DNA from: Bolinopsis microptera
Lineage: Eukaryota > Ctenophora > Tentaculata > Lobata > Bolinopsidae
Direction of reading: 5' to 3'
Length of the DNA: 64,000 nt
Assembly (NCBI RefSeq): GCF_026151205.1
Contig: NC_087081.1
Location: forward strand, 1,235,386-1,299,385
Positions 1 to 8,720 of this stretch are shown in pieces. The position numbers and the translations under genes are program-made. Each line of letters opens with the position of its first letter. Within the stretch, counting starts at the first letter, position 1. The notes beneath the pieces are model-generated. The model was not told the origin of the DNA and did no database searches. It worked only from the letters and a program-made list of their open reading frames with translations.

Positions 1-1
1 A

Positions 2-1897
2 GGGATAAGCGACAGGAGTGACCTCAGAAAAAGAATCAACCATCTCAAACGTACCATCAAAAAGAGGTTGAAATCCACCAACGAGGCCACTGCTAACGCC
101 CTAGTAGATGTCATCAACAACACCGACAGCTGTAGAAGCATGTTTGAAGCGAATAGAACTTTGGCCCAGTGTAGGATGAAGAAAGACGGAGTGACTGTCC
201 ATGATGCAGACGGGAACACCTTAGGTTCTGACTCATTAAAAGCAGAAGCTATTAAAGAATACTTTAATAATGAGTTCAATGACAAAGATGAACCCCACCT
301 CCCAGCATTCATTGACCCTCCTGGAAGCCTCCTCTGTCCCATAACACCTGAAGAAGTTGGCCGTGCTGTTATGAAGCTGAAATCCGGTAGAGCGTGTGGC
401 CCTGACGGTATACCTAATGAGCTAATGAAAGCTGCTGGATATCCCCTCCACTGTGAGTTGGCTAGGATCTACAATCTCTCCTTTGAGACCAACACATACA
501 TCCCAGCTATTGGAGAAGGTATCCTGACACCCCTTCAGAAGCCAGGAAAACCCCGAGGTCCGATAAAGTCTATCCGGCCCCTCACATTGCTAAATGGAAC
601 TAGAAAAGTCCTATCCCTCGTAGCCTTGAACAGAATCAATTACCACGTTGATATGTACACTGGACCTTGGCAGGCGGCATACAAGCAGGGTCGCAGTTGT
701 GCTGACCTGGTATGGTCTCAGAGAATGTTGACATCAGTGGTTACCAGGCGCGAGTTTGAGTATAGTAAAATCAACATTGACATGACCGCTGCGTTTAATA
801 CTATCCGCAGACAGACCATCATCAACCTCCTCATTGATGCAGGATGCTCTAGAGACGACATTCGCCTAGTTCAGTACCTCCTCTCAAATACAAAGCTCAA
901 GGTGACGGTCAACAGATCTGAGTCTGGTGAATTTGTGATTAATATTGGCGCTTACCAGGGAGACAGTCTGGCAGGTAAAGTGTTTACATTGAATTTGACC
1001 CTTGCCGGTGCCCTGAATCACATCAGAGCCGTGATCAGTGTCACGATTCCTAGACCGAACCCCCCAGTCTCTGATAGAGGCCTCCCGTTAGAGTCCGCCT
1101 ATGCTGACGATGCTGAGCTTCTGAGTGAAGATGGTCAGAGCCTGGTGAAGATACTGGAGATTGCCAGTGATATACTAAAGGATTGGAGTCTCTTTGTTAA
1201 CGAATCAAAGACGGTGTTTACAAGAGTGTATTTGGCAGATACAGATGCTTTAGATGCCCATGGCAATAAAATTAGAGGAGATGAAGAGTGGCGAGAGTCA
1301 GTGCTATTAGGATCAAAGCTCTGTTCAGAAAGAGATATTGTCAACAGACGCAACAAAGCCAATGTTGCCTTCTACACCTACAAGAAAGTCTGGTTGAATA
1401 GTTCTGTTCAGATCAGTGAGAGTAGAAAGCTGAAGCTGTACGAAGCTCTTGTCACTTCAGTGTTGTTGTATAACTGTAGCAGCTGGGCTGCACCTGAAAC
1501 CGTAATGGCATCTGTCGACGTTCTTCAAAGGAAGCATCTGAGACAGATAATCAACACCTATTGGCCTACGGTTATCAGTAACGAGAATTTATATAAGAGA
1601 TGTAATGTCCGACCCCTTACTGAAAGGATCAAGAAAGCAAGATGGAAAATGCTTGGGCACGTTCTCAGAAGCGGTGATGACACTCCCGCCTTCTTATCTT
1701 TCAGATTTGCATGTTTAGGATGTTTTGACTACAAAGGAAGGAGGGGCAGACCTCGTTCAAATTTATTTGATTTATTATTAAAAGACATTATGACAAAACA
1801 AATTATTGTGATTGTAAATAAAAGATTTAGTTTAATTAATTTCAACGATTTAGTGTACAAAGCTCATGATAGACGTCTATGGAGAAGCTATGGGTGA
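2..1897 (+). CDS. Non-LTR retrotransposon reverse transcriptase, 5' end outside window
   Basis: Reverse transcriptase of a LINE, which copies element RNA into DNA at a nicked target. The frame is open from base 2, so the protein runs in from outside the window and its true start is not visible. Motifs in order (residues counted from base 68): a template-grip region near 155-180; motif A NIDMTAAFN near 237, which keeps the first catalytic Asp but has Asn where the usual AFD has Asp; YQGDSLAGK near 298 in place of the common QGDPLSP; the catalytic YADD near 345; VNESKT near 378; and a C-terminal R.RW..LGHVLRS then GRRGRPRSNLF segment typical of LINE C-termini. There are no internal stops, so it may be a young copy. 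The endonuclease half would lie left of the window. I do not assign a clade. Confidence 0.9.
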   Translation, partial: GISDRSDLRKRINHLKRTIKKRLKSTNEATANALVDVINNTDSCRSMFEANRTLAQCRMKKDGVTVHDADGNTLGSDSLKAEAIKEYFNNEFNDKDEPHLPAFIDPPGSLLCPITPEEVGRAVMKLKSGRACGPDGIPNELMKAAGYPLHCELARIYNLSFETNTYIPAIGEGILTPLQKPGKPRGPIKSIRPLTLLNGTRKVLSLVALNRINYHVDMYTGPWQAAYKQGRSCADLVWSQRMLTSVVTRREFEYSKINIDMTAAFNTIRRQTIINLLIDAGCSRDDIRLVQYLLSNTKLKVTVNRSESGEFVINIGAYQGDSLAGKVFTLNLTLAGALNHIRAVISVTIPRPNPPVSDRGLPLESAYADDAELLSEDGQSLVKILEIASDILKDWSLFVNESKTVFTRVYLADTDALDAHGNKIRGDEEWRESVLLGSKLCSERDIVNRRNKANVAFYTYKKVWLNSSVQISESRKLKLYEALVTSVLLYNCSSWAAPETVMASVDVLQRKHLRQIINTYWPTVISNENLYKRCNVRPLTERIKKARWKMLGHVLRSGDDTPAFLSFRFACLGCFDYKGRRGRPRSNLFDLLLKDIMTKQIIVIVNKRFSLINFNDLVYKAHDRRLWRSYG

Positions 1898-1989
1898 GTC
1901 GAGACTACTCGGCCACTCGATTTTATGATTTAATTTCTATTATCTTGTGTTTGCTGTATATAGTTGATTAATAATAATAATAATAATGA
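1898..1989 (+). repeat. LINE 3' UTR and (TAA)n tail
   Basis: A short 3' untranslated segment after the RT stop ends in a TAA/ATA microsatellite at about 1968-1989. Such tails mark the 3' end of many non-LTR elements. The next base belongs to an unrelated minus-strand element, so 1989/1990 is the insertion junction. Confidence 0.75.
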
Positions 1990-3294
1990 TGCTTCAGAGA
2001 ACTGCTCGAAGAAAAAGCCATTAAATAAGTTGGCCTGGTCCTCTGGGCAGTTGCGGACAATGCCGTTGTAGCTTACAAACTCAGGAATTCTTTGACTAGC
2101 TGTTTTTGATTTTACATATGACCAGAATTTTTTTTGTTACAAGAGCGCTATCATCTGATTCATTTAATGTTTCTCGCATTTTTTGAGCAACAACATTTTT
2201 GAAGTTTTTCCTGGCGAGGGAGAACGCTATTTGGTCTCTATCGCTTTTATGTCTATCTTTATGCAGTCTTATTTTCTTGCGCCATGCATCATAGCACTCT
2301 GAGTCAAACCATGGATCTTGTCCATTTGTCTTAACTGAGCATTTCTTGATGAATTTGTCAGTGATATTTAAAAGTTTTTCCTTACATTTTTTCCACCCAA
2401 TTTCAGGTTCTGTGCCATTAAGCAATGCATTCCAGTCTGTGTGCCGGAGTTCATGGTTTAGCCTCTCCCAGTTCACGTTTTTATAGTTATAGCACATACG
2501 CTTAACCGGCTTCTTCCTATTTACCTTAATGTTGATCTTAAAGTTGATTGGAAAATGATCAGACTTACAGACGCTATCTCGCTCACCTACCATTAGTTCA
2601 CTGATATTAGACTCAGAGTTTGTGAGCAAAAGGTCCAGTGTTTTGCCTTTGCAATGGGTGGGTGTAAGTACACATTGCCGAAGGCCAAGGTCTACAAAAG
2701 ATTCAACAAAAATCTGCTCAATAGGACAGGAGCCGGCCAAGGTAGACCAGGAGACTCCAGTCAGGTTGAAATCTCCCAGGATGAATACTTTGCTTAGCCC
2801 TCTTCTCCGAAGAAGAGTTTTCAGAGATCCAAGAATTTTTTCATGATTTGCAAAGCCCAGTGTACCAACACGATAACATGTACAGATAACAAATTTAATG
2901 CCCGTTGATGTTGTAAACTCCACAGCAAGAATCTCTGCCCCCGTCGGATTTCTTTCGAAGATAATTGAAGGTCCGCTCTCACAGCAATCATGACCCCGCC
3001 ACCATTTCTCCTAAACCGGGTCGGATTAGAGGGATCAGGTGGATGAGTTTTCTTAGATCTGTCAGAGCGAAATATCTTATATCTATCAGGGTGCAGGAAT
3101 TCGCTATCAGCTATGGAGTTTTTAAACCAAGTTTCGTTAAGTATTGCAATATCTATATTTGCCTCATTAAGATAAGTTGAAAGCTCAAGACGTTTGGTGT
3201 TATCAAGTATTGGGTGGGCATTATTAAGCTCACCGAAGGGGATAAGGCCTTGAACATTCTGAAAGTAAACATTCAATACCTTACTATTCCCCAA
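1990..3294 (-). pseudogene. APE-type endonuclease domain plus EN-RT linker (frameshifted)
   Basis: Apurinic-like endonuclease that would nick target DNA for target-primed reverse transcription. Seen on the minus strand: the start VLNVYFQNVQGL, NETW (metal-binding Glu) near 3130, GGGVMIAV near 2990, GDFN near 2780, and the C-terminal SDHFPI near 2550, all in family order. One frameshift near 2940-2960 splits the domain. A second, at the A-run near 2130, shifts into the linker segment FWSYVKSKTASQRIPEF, which continues to 1990. A third, at 3295, separates it from the NPGP leader. The SDH and GDFN residues are intact, so decay is mainly by indels. Confidence 0.85.
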
Positions 3295-3295
3295 C

Positions 3296-3835
3296 CTAAT
3301 ATCTATAGGAATTAGGAGGGGGTCCTGGGTTTACGATTCCAGGATTTACAAAAACTATCAAAATACCATTTAACAAGAACAACCAAATTATGCATCCAGT
3401 TAGTGCAATACCAGCTCTACCAGTAGATAAAAAGTTTAAATTCCTATAGATTGTATCATGGCAGAAATTGTAAAGGCCATCGAAACTATAATCATTCCGG
3501 AAATAATACATATTTGCTAAGTGTAGAAGGAAATATACAGTAAAATATCGGCACAAGTTAGGCACTGGATATGTTGGTACAAAGGCTCGGCAATCATATG
3601 TGACTCTAGAAAAAGCCAACCCACTAACCCCCGCACTAGTGATGATGATGAGTGAGAAATGACATATGAATAAAACATAGAATATATATAAAAAGAAGCT
3701 AGGATCAATGCAGCTGTCTAAAATGTCAAAGATACTACCTGTACCACGTCTACGGTTCTGATGTTTAATGGCTCTTGCAAAAGCATTTCCACTAAACACT
3801 CCAACTCTAAATCTATATGTTACTAAATCGATCAT
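3296..3835 (-). pseudogene. ORF2 leader: hydrophobic segments ending in a degenerate 2A-like NPGP
   Basis: 179 codons starting MIDLVTYRFRVG and ending NPGPPPNSYRY, just before the endonuclease. Three hydrophobic stretches are visible, at about residues 46-68, 95-112 and 142-167. Many CR1-like elements have a leader ending in ExNPGP just before the endonuclease, and some of these are true 2A ribosome-skipping peptides. Here NPGP is intact but the acidic residues before it are missing (PGIVNPGP), so skipping is doubtful. The next frame begins one base after this stop, which suggests a frameshift rather than two separate genes. Confidence 0.6.
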
Positions 3836-3918
3836 GGTAATTTACAGGTAAGTATACTTGCCAGACTACATCTGCATATAACTAGCTATACAAGGTCCAT
3901 AATACAGCTCAGGTTAAA

Positions 3919-5266
3919 CTATTGATAGACGAAGGGATTAAAATATCTACTGTGGATGGCACGAATATAAGACCTAGCCAACACCCCCATTCCTTTCTGA
4001 GGATTAGGGTGAATACCATTGCTCTCAAATAACGGGTCAAATCTCCTAACGGGTTCCTTATAAGTTCTCTTGAATTTAGTGAAGGGATAAAAGACATCCA
4101 TAAAGAAGAACTTCCTGAATACACACTCATTAGATAAAATCCTATTAAAGTCTATTATCCTCTTGTTAGTTAATCTATCATCATCAGACGTTAAGTAATG
4201 GCAATAAAGATTGAACATAAACCTTGCAATTAGGAAATAATTGGCATATCTTACTAAAGAGTTGCTTCAGAGGCCCTCTAACTGTGCCTACATCGTCTAC
4301 CCGTCTTATATCGTTCGTACCAACACTTATTAAAAGTTTATCAACCTGAACATCGGGATGTGCAGCAGAATAGTCCTCAAGCTGCTTCTGGACCTTGTCC
4401 ATCTTTGCTTCACCTTGTGCAACATTCTCGACTTTAACTTTCCCTTTTGCCAGCTTGTCCGAGTCCAATCTCTGAGCAAAAGAGTCTCCAGCAACCAACG
4501 TGACTTTCTGCACAGGTTCTTTGACTTTAATGCCACAAGCAGGTGTACTAGTCTCAGAGCTGGCCTGGCTACCAGTTTTCACGATTGCGCGAAAAGACAG
4601 GGAGTATCGCACTTGGTCTTGACCATCCCCCTTTGTACCTGTAGCCGGCTCTGCACGCACCGCATGCTTCAGATTCTGCTGTGTCCCGGGCCGCATTACG
4701 ACAAGGCTGTTGTTCTTCATCCTTATCGCTTTGGCACATTTAGGATTCTTCTTTGTACCCTCGTAAAACTCAAGTGTCCGTTCACACCCCAGGGAGAAAG
4801 AGCATATCGATTTCTCCTGATCCATGAGTGTCTCGTCGTCACGGTGTAACGAGGTGCTGGACTGGTTGTTATTATACTTGATCACTAGACAGGAGTCCAA
4901 AGGTCCAGTTATCTCTGTGCTTGAGTTAACGAGACTCAGCAGCCTTTTGATGTTAGGGAAACCACTGATATCCTGTGATGAGTGTACTGGGTTTGTGTCC
5001 GGGTACGTATAGGCCTGATTCTGCGAGCATAACCAAGCGGTCTGAGCCTTGTTTCTCCCCCCAGGGTTCATCTTCAAGGACTCACACTCCGCCCATACTG
5101 CATCAAGGAGGACATCATCACCACAGAAGTCCTCTAGGTGCGAGACAAAGTTGTCCACCTTTCCCTCACGCTTAGGGAGCTCGTTCTGGACACAGTTGAG
5201 GATATTGCGCAGATCCTCAATTGAACCAGCTTTAACATAGTCGAAAATCTCTTCAAGGTCTATCAT
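3919..5266 (-). pseudogene. LINE ORF1: AlkB-like 2OG-Fe(II) dioxygenase fused to SGNH hydrolase
   Basis: I chose the Met at 5266 because the 26 codons before it look like untranslated leader. The first domain has the AlkB signature: HRDD near residue 141 (HxD iron ligands), SFSLGCERTLEF, a distal His in LKHAV near 201, and RYSLSFR near 220-226 (2-oxoglutarate-binding Arg residues). AlkB enzymes remove alkyl groups from nucleic acids by oxidation. The second domain is SGNH hydrolase: GDSFAQRL near 260 (nucleophile block), VGTND near 316, and a C-terminal block with SNGIHPNPQKG carrying the catalytic His near 4020. A frameshift at about 4184-4218 splits this domain after VYVQSLLPL. SGNH (esterase) domains are known in CR1-like ORF1s; the AlkB fusion is unusual to me. 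No RRM or zinc knuckle is seen. Confidence 0.8.
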
Positions 5267-5603
5267 TATTATCAGAGATTGTCGAGTCTGGCAGCAGAGT
5301 TTGCCAGGGAACCATCCATAACACCCCAGAGTAGGCAACCACACACAACACTAAACACGACCTGAAGGAGAAAGGGCAAGAGATAATGGGTAATGATACA
5401 ACTAGTTCTAGGTAAATTTTGCCAGGCGTAAGTAAATTTTGCCAGTGAAACTTTAGCAAGAATAATGATAAGAGGGGCAATATCAGAGTTGTAAATGTGT
5501 GACTAGGTCTATATCGACATTTCAATCATGTTATCATTGAAAGCAAAATTATGGATAAAATCAAAGTAGAAGATCAACTTACAGCGTGTTTGAGGGTGTT
5601 GCT

Positions 5604-5623
5604 GCCCAGTGCAAGCACTGGGC
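5604..5623. repeat. Hairpin: 9-bp perfect inverted repeat, 2-nt loop
   Basis: GCCCAGTGC-AA-GCACTGGGC. It lies about 340 bp upstream of the AlkB-SGNH ORF on the minus strand, probably in the element's 5' leader. A similar hairpin lies upstream of the other LINE ORF1 at 23645-23665. Confidence 0.8.
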
Positions 5624-5700
5624 GAGAGGAGCCTAATTCAAGGGTGAACTTCAGGAACCCCAGCGTACCCGCATACCAGGAGATCGGCTGTACTTCCTAG

Positions 5701-6128
5701 CCCGTCATGCCATCGTACATGCCTAAAATGATACAAGCCGTATAATTTATTCTTGAAAAATACCATGTCATTTTTCCGCCAAACTATTTATTTTTCGGTA
5801 AAACGTAAATAAAATGATTGATTAAATTAACGCTCAGATACTATACTATACTATTTACGCTCAATACACGATTAAAATACAATTGTATTAAAAAGAAATA
5901 AATTACATCAAATTAGAACTACCAAGTATATTTACAGTAAACGTAGATCACTTCGATCACTTCAGCTTATTATTTACATAAACAAAAATCAATTTGTTAG
6001 ATAAGGCTGGGGGGCTGACGGACTACTAAGAAACTGTCAATTTTACCTAGTTAACTTATAACCATGCTACTTGCTATTTTGGGTAATGCGATCAGCTCCG
6101 ACAACTAAGAACCAATCATTACATATCC
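5701..6128. other. AT-rich spacer, no gene seen
   Basis: No coding signal. It holds two extra partial copies of the transposon-end sequence GACAACTAAGAACC, one perfect copy at about 6100-6113 and a diverged one near 6020-6040. Confidence 0.6.
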
Positions 6129-6572
6129 CCGACAACTAAGAACCTCTGGAGATACTATAAACATTCCATGGTTTTGTGGAGCAGCGTTGTCAGCAGGGTG
6201 GTTGTGGGGTTTGGAGCCAAGGGTAAAGGGATAAGGAATTATCTGACAGGGTGAGGTAAGCACGACAGGAACACTTGGTAGGAGGGTTGTTCTTCCAGCA
6301 TCGCCAAGCAGAGTAGAGGGCTGTATCTTTAGGCTTCTTTCTGGAATAGATGTACCCGTCCATGTCCACCAGCTGTTGAGATCCTCTCTGTCTTTCGATG
6401 AATTTGGAGAAAGCAGGCATGTTGAATTGAAAACGATACTCTTCACGTTTCAGTATATACAGTGTAAGTGTATACCATGCAAGTGCTGTTGCATATTAAC
6501 AGCTGATCAACTCTCGTACTTGTGATTGTATGCGGTATGCCTCGCCCGGAATGAGAGGTTCTTAGTTGTCGG
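6129..6572. mobile_element. Short TIR transposon carrying a FLYWCH zinc finger
   Basis: A perfect 19-bp terminal inverted repeat, CCGACAACTAAGAACCTCT at 6129-6147 and its complement at 6554-6572, bounds a 444-bp segment that encodes a FLYWCH finger on the minus strand. The same end sequence recurs near 15865, 20125, 58245, 60452-60531 and 61492-61507, so it is a dispersed family. FLYWCH fingers occur in Mutator-like transposases, so it may be a deletion derivative of such an element. I found no convincing target duplication. Confidence 0.65.
6190..6446 (-). pseudogene. FLYWCH zinc finger fragment (frameshifted)
   Basis: On the minus strand: GSQQLVDMDGYIYSRKK, then a W-R-C turn, then KCSCRAYLT. 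The end of the motif, KPHNHPADN, is in the next frame, so a frameshift lies near 6245-6260. The order L..DGY.Y - WRC - C.CRAY - H.H fits the FLYWCH domain, which binds DNA through zinc. There is no transposase catalytic part. Confidence 0.6.
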
Positions 6573-6617
6573 TCATCGGACCGTTTCAAGGCGTACAGTG
6601 CGAACTTTGAGCGGGGA

Positions 6618-7440
6618 GCAGGACTCTAGAGCGGGGGACTCTAGAGCGGGGGACTGTAGAGCGGGATTGGTCGGAAGTAGGACCCAAGGGCGGAGTCAAA
6701 TCGCCAGGGTAAGACTCTAGAGCGGAACTCCCTTACAGGACCCAAACTATGAAGACTCTAGAGCGGTACCCATATGCAGATTTTAGAGCGGTTAGAAATT
6801 GGAGAGCGGACTGTAGAGCGGACTTGGTCGGAAGATTGAAATCAGATTAGATACAACTCGTGATTGAATATTACAGTCGTGACATTAGAATAAGTCATGG
6901 AGTTGTTAAAGCAGAAAATTGTCCAAGATCGATTTACCAAGTACGTGCACTCAAGCAGATCATTTAGGAATGAGGATCTCATCGCGTGACACTTTAGCAC
7001 CTACTAGGTGTATCTCATGTTCAGTCGGGTGACAGGGTACGATCCAGATCAGATCCCATCGCATAGCGGTTCTCGATAGTGCAGTATAAACTTATAAATG
7101 TCACGGAGAATTTAGTTTTAGTATACCACATTCGATTCCTACTCCTCTTTACAACTATCTACAATATGCAGAGTAATAGTAATTCCTCAACTCTTCTTGA
7201 GGAGCCCATCTTCATCCGGGGACGAACCGCCGGTAGCATTAACCTTGTTCTGCAAGGATTCCGCTACGGAAAGGAAAGCAAAAGTGTCCTGGTCGCCTCT
7301 ATACCCTTGGAGATTCCATTTTTGATACCCCTAAACCACACCGCTCTAGAGTCCTCATAGTATGGGTCCGGTAAGGGAGTTCCGCTCTAGAGTCCTACCC
7401 TGGCGATTTGACTCCGCTCTACAGTCCTACAGCCCTCGCT
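6618..7440. mobile_element. TIR transposon with GACTCTAGAGCGG subrepeats
   Basis: A 78-bp inverted repeat, 6690-6767 against 7340-7417, matches at nearly all positions. Both arms hold repeated CTCTAGAGCGG motifs, which continue outward to about 6618 and 7440. At 60668-60706 the left flanking sequence occurs without the element (up to the sequence CTTGAGCG), which places the left edge near 6617. Confidence 0.65.
7165..7310 (+). pseudogene. Half FLYWCH finger inside the TIR element
   Basis: The plus-strand reading SINLVLQGFRYGKESKS resembles the first half of a FLYWCH finger (L...GF.Y). The WRC and H.H half is missing. It may be a first exon or a truncated finger. The surrounding open frame is 7079-7360. 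Confidence 0.4.
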
Positions 7441-7444
7441 CATC

Positions 7445-7470
7445 GGGGGGGGGGGGGGGGGGGGGGGGGG
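7445..7470 (+). repeat. Poly-G tract, 26 bases
   Basis: 26 consecutive G at the junction between the TIR element and an R-block segment. It could form quadruplexes; its length is prone to sequencing error. Confidence 0.95.
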
Positions 7471-8140
7471 TACGTAACAGCTGCATAACAATATAGTCCT
7501 CGCTCCAGGGCTGAATTTGACGACCTAACCAATTGTTTAATCTTCCAGCTCTCAAACTATTAAAGTTTTAGACATTACATTGGAACCAATATAATGGATA
7601 TATTTCTTTGGTGCACAATAGTGGTGGTATGTTAACAAACTCCTCCCCGGTAGCCCTATAGTACTCCGTGTATATTATTATTAGTCATGATGCGATGAGG
7701 GATAGTCGAAACTGAAAACACAAAGACATGAAACCTATTAAGAAACTACCTGTGCAAAGCTTTGAAATTGTTGTTAAAACTTTGAAGGAGAGCTAAGTTT
7801 GAGCTAGAATATGAAACAATTGCACTGCCACACGTGACCTGGCTCACGACCGTTATGTGAACACATGCCGATAGCAAGTACTTGTAGAAAACATTGAAAA
7901 GTACGTATCGTACAGGCGGTTTTATAAGTACGTAAGATATGTATTTCTCATCTTAGCTTAGTTTGAATGGGCCGGATCTATGTCGCTACACTTTGTTCAT
8001 CATTTAGAAATTAACACATTAAACTAAAGTTTGAATTAAAGCGGTTACCGGTAGTAAAAATGAAGTTGGGGTAGACATTGTAAATAATTTGGTAAATATA
8101 AGCCGGACGATTTTGGGTTCTTTTGCGATAGTCAAAACGC
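7471..8140. repeat. R-block segment (partial copy 0)
   Basis: About 380 bp starting TACGTAACAGCTGCAT recur at 14955, 19194 and 57735, and in diverged form at about 60840. The next piece, starting AGTACTTGTAGAAAACATTG at 7878, recurs at 16024, 20284 and 58405. No gene is seen here. The exons found in full R blocks are absent. Confidence 0.8.
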
Positions 8141-8720
8141 AACAACTAGCGCTGGATGCATGGCGACAACTAGCGCTATCCAGCGCTAGTTGTCGCTATC
8201 CAGCGCAAAATATAAATGTTCGATAATTGTCGCTATCCAGCGCTAGTTGTCGCCATCCAGCGCGAGTTGTCGCCATCCAGCGCTAGTTGTCGCTATCCAG
8301 CGCTAGTTGTCGCCATCCAGCGCTAGTTGTCGCTATCCAGCGCTGGATAACGCTATCCAGCGCAAAATATAAATGTTCGATAATTGTCGCTATCCAGCGC
8401 TAGTTGTCGCCATCCAGCGCTAGTTGTCGCCATCCAGCGCTAGTTGTCGCTATCCAGCGCTAGTTGTCGCTATACAGCGCTAGTTATCGAACTGTTTTCT
8501 GCAATGGCCAGTTAACTAGCGCTGTATAGCGACAACTAGCGCTGGATAGCGACAACTAGCGCTGGCCAGCGCTGGCCATCGATGGCCAGCGCAAAATGTT
8601 TGCGATATTAGTCGTCAGCTAGCGCTGGCCAGCGCTATCCAGCGCTATCCAGCGCTAGGCAGCGCAATGTATCAAAATCATATACTTGCGATATTATTAT
8701 TAATGGTCAGCCAGCGCTCC
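8141..8720. repeat. 20-bp tandem repeat array with inversion
   Basis: The unit AGCGCTAGTTGTCGCTATCC repeats many times with C/T and A/C variants, and the flank CAAAATATAAATGTTCG recurs inside the array. The units point one way up to about 8490 and the other way from about 8513, so 8459-8490 and 8513-8545 can fold back. Each unit contains the palindrome AGCGCT. Confidence 0.85.

Larger units (their letters stand above)
1990..5700 (-). mobile_element. Decayed CR1-like LINE with AlkB-SGNH ORF1, interrupted by the left-hand LINE
   Basis: In minus-strand order: a possible 5' leader with hairpin (about 5700-5267), ORF1 with AlkB-like and SGNH domains (5266-3919), a hydrophobic ORF2 leader ending in NPGP (3835-3296), an endonuclease domain (3294-2130), and the start of the linker to the reverse transcriptase (2130-1990). 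The linker matches the usual FWSYVKSK...RIPE...FN.FF pattern. It stops abruptly at the TAA tail of the plus-strand LINE, so the RT half should lie left of the window. At least four frameshifts make the copy inactive. The 5' boundary near 5700 is an estimate. Confidence 0.75.

Noticed and set aside
4358-4849. 163-codon plus-strand frame
   Set aside because: Shadow of the AlkB-SGNH ORF on the other strand.
6526-6720. 64-codon frame with repeated RAGDSRAGD
   Set aside because: Read-through of the GACTCTAGAGCGG subrepeats of the TIR element.
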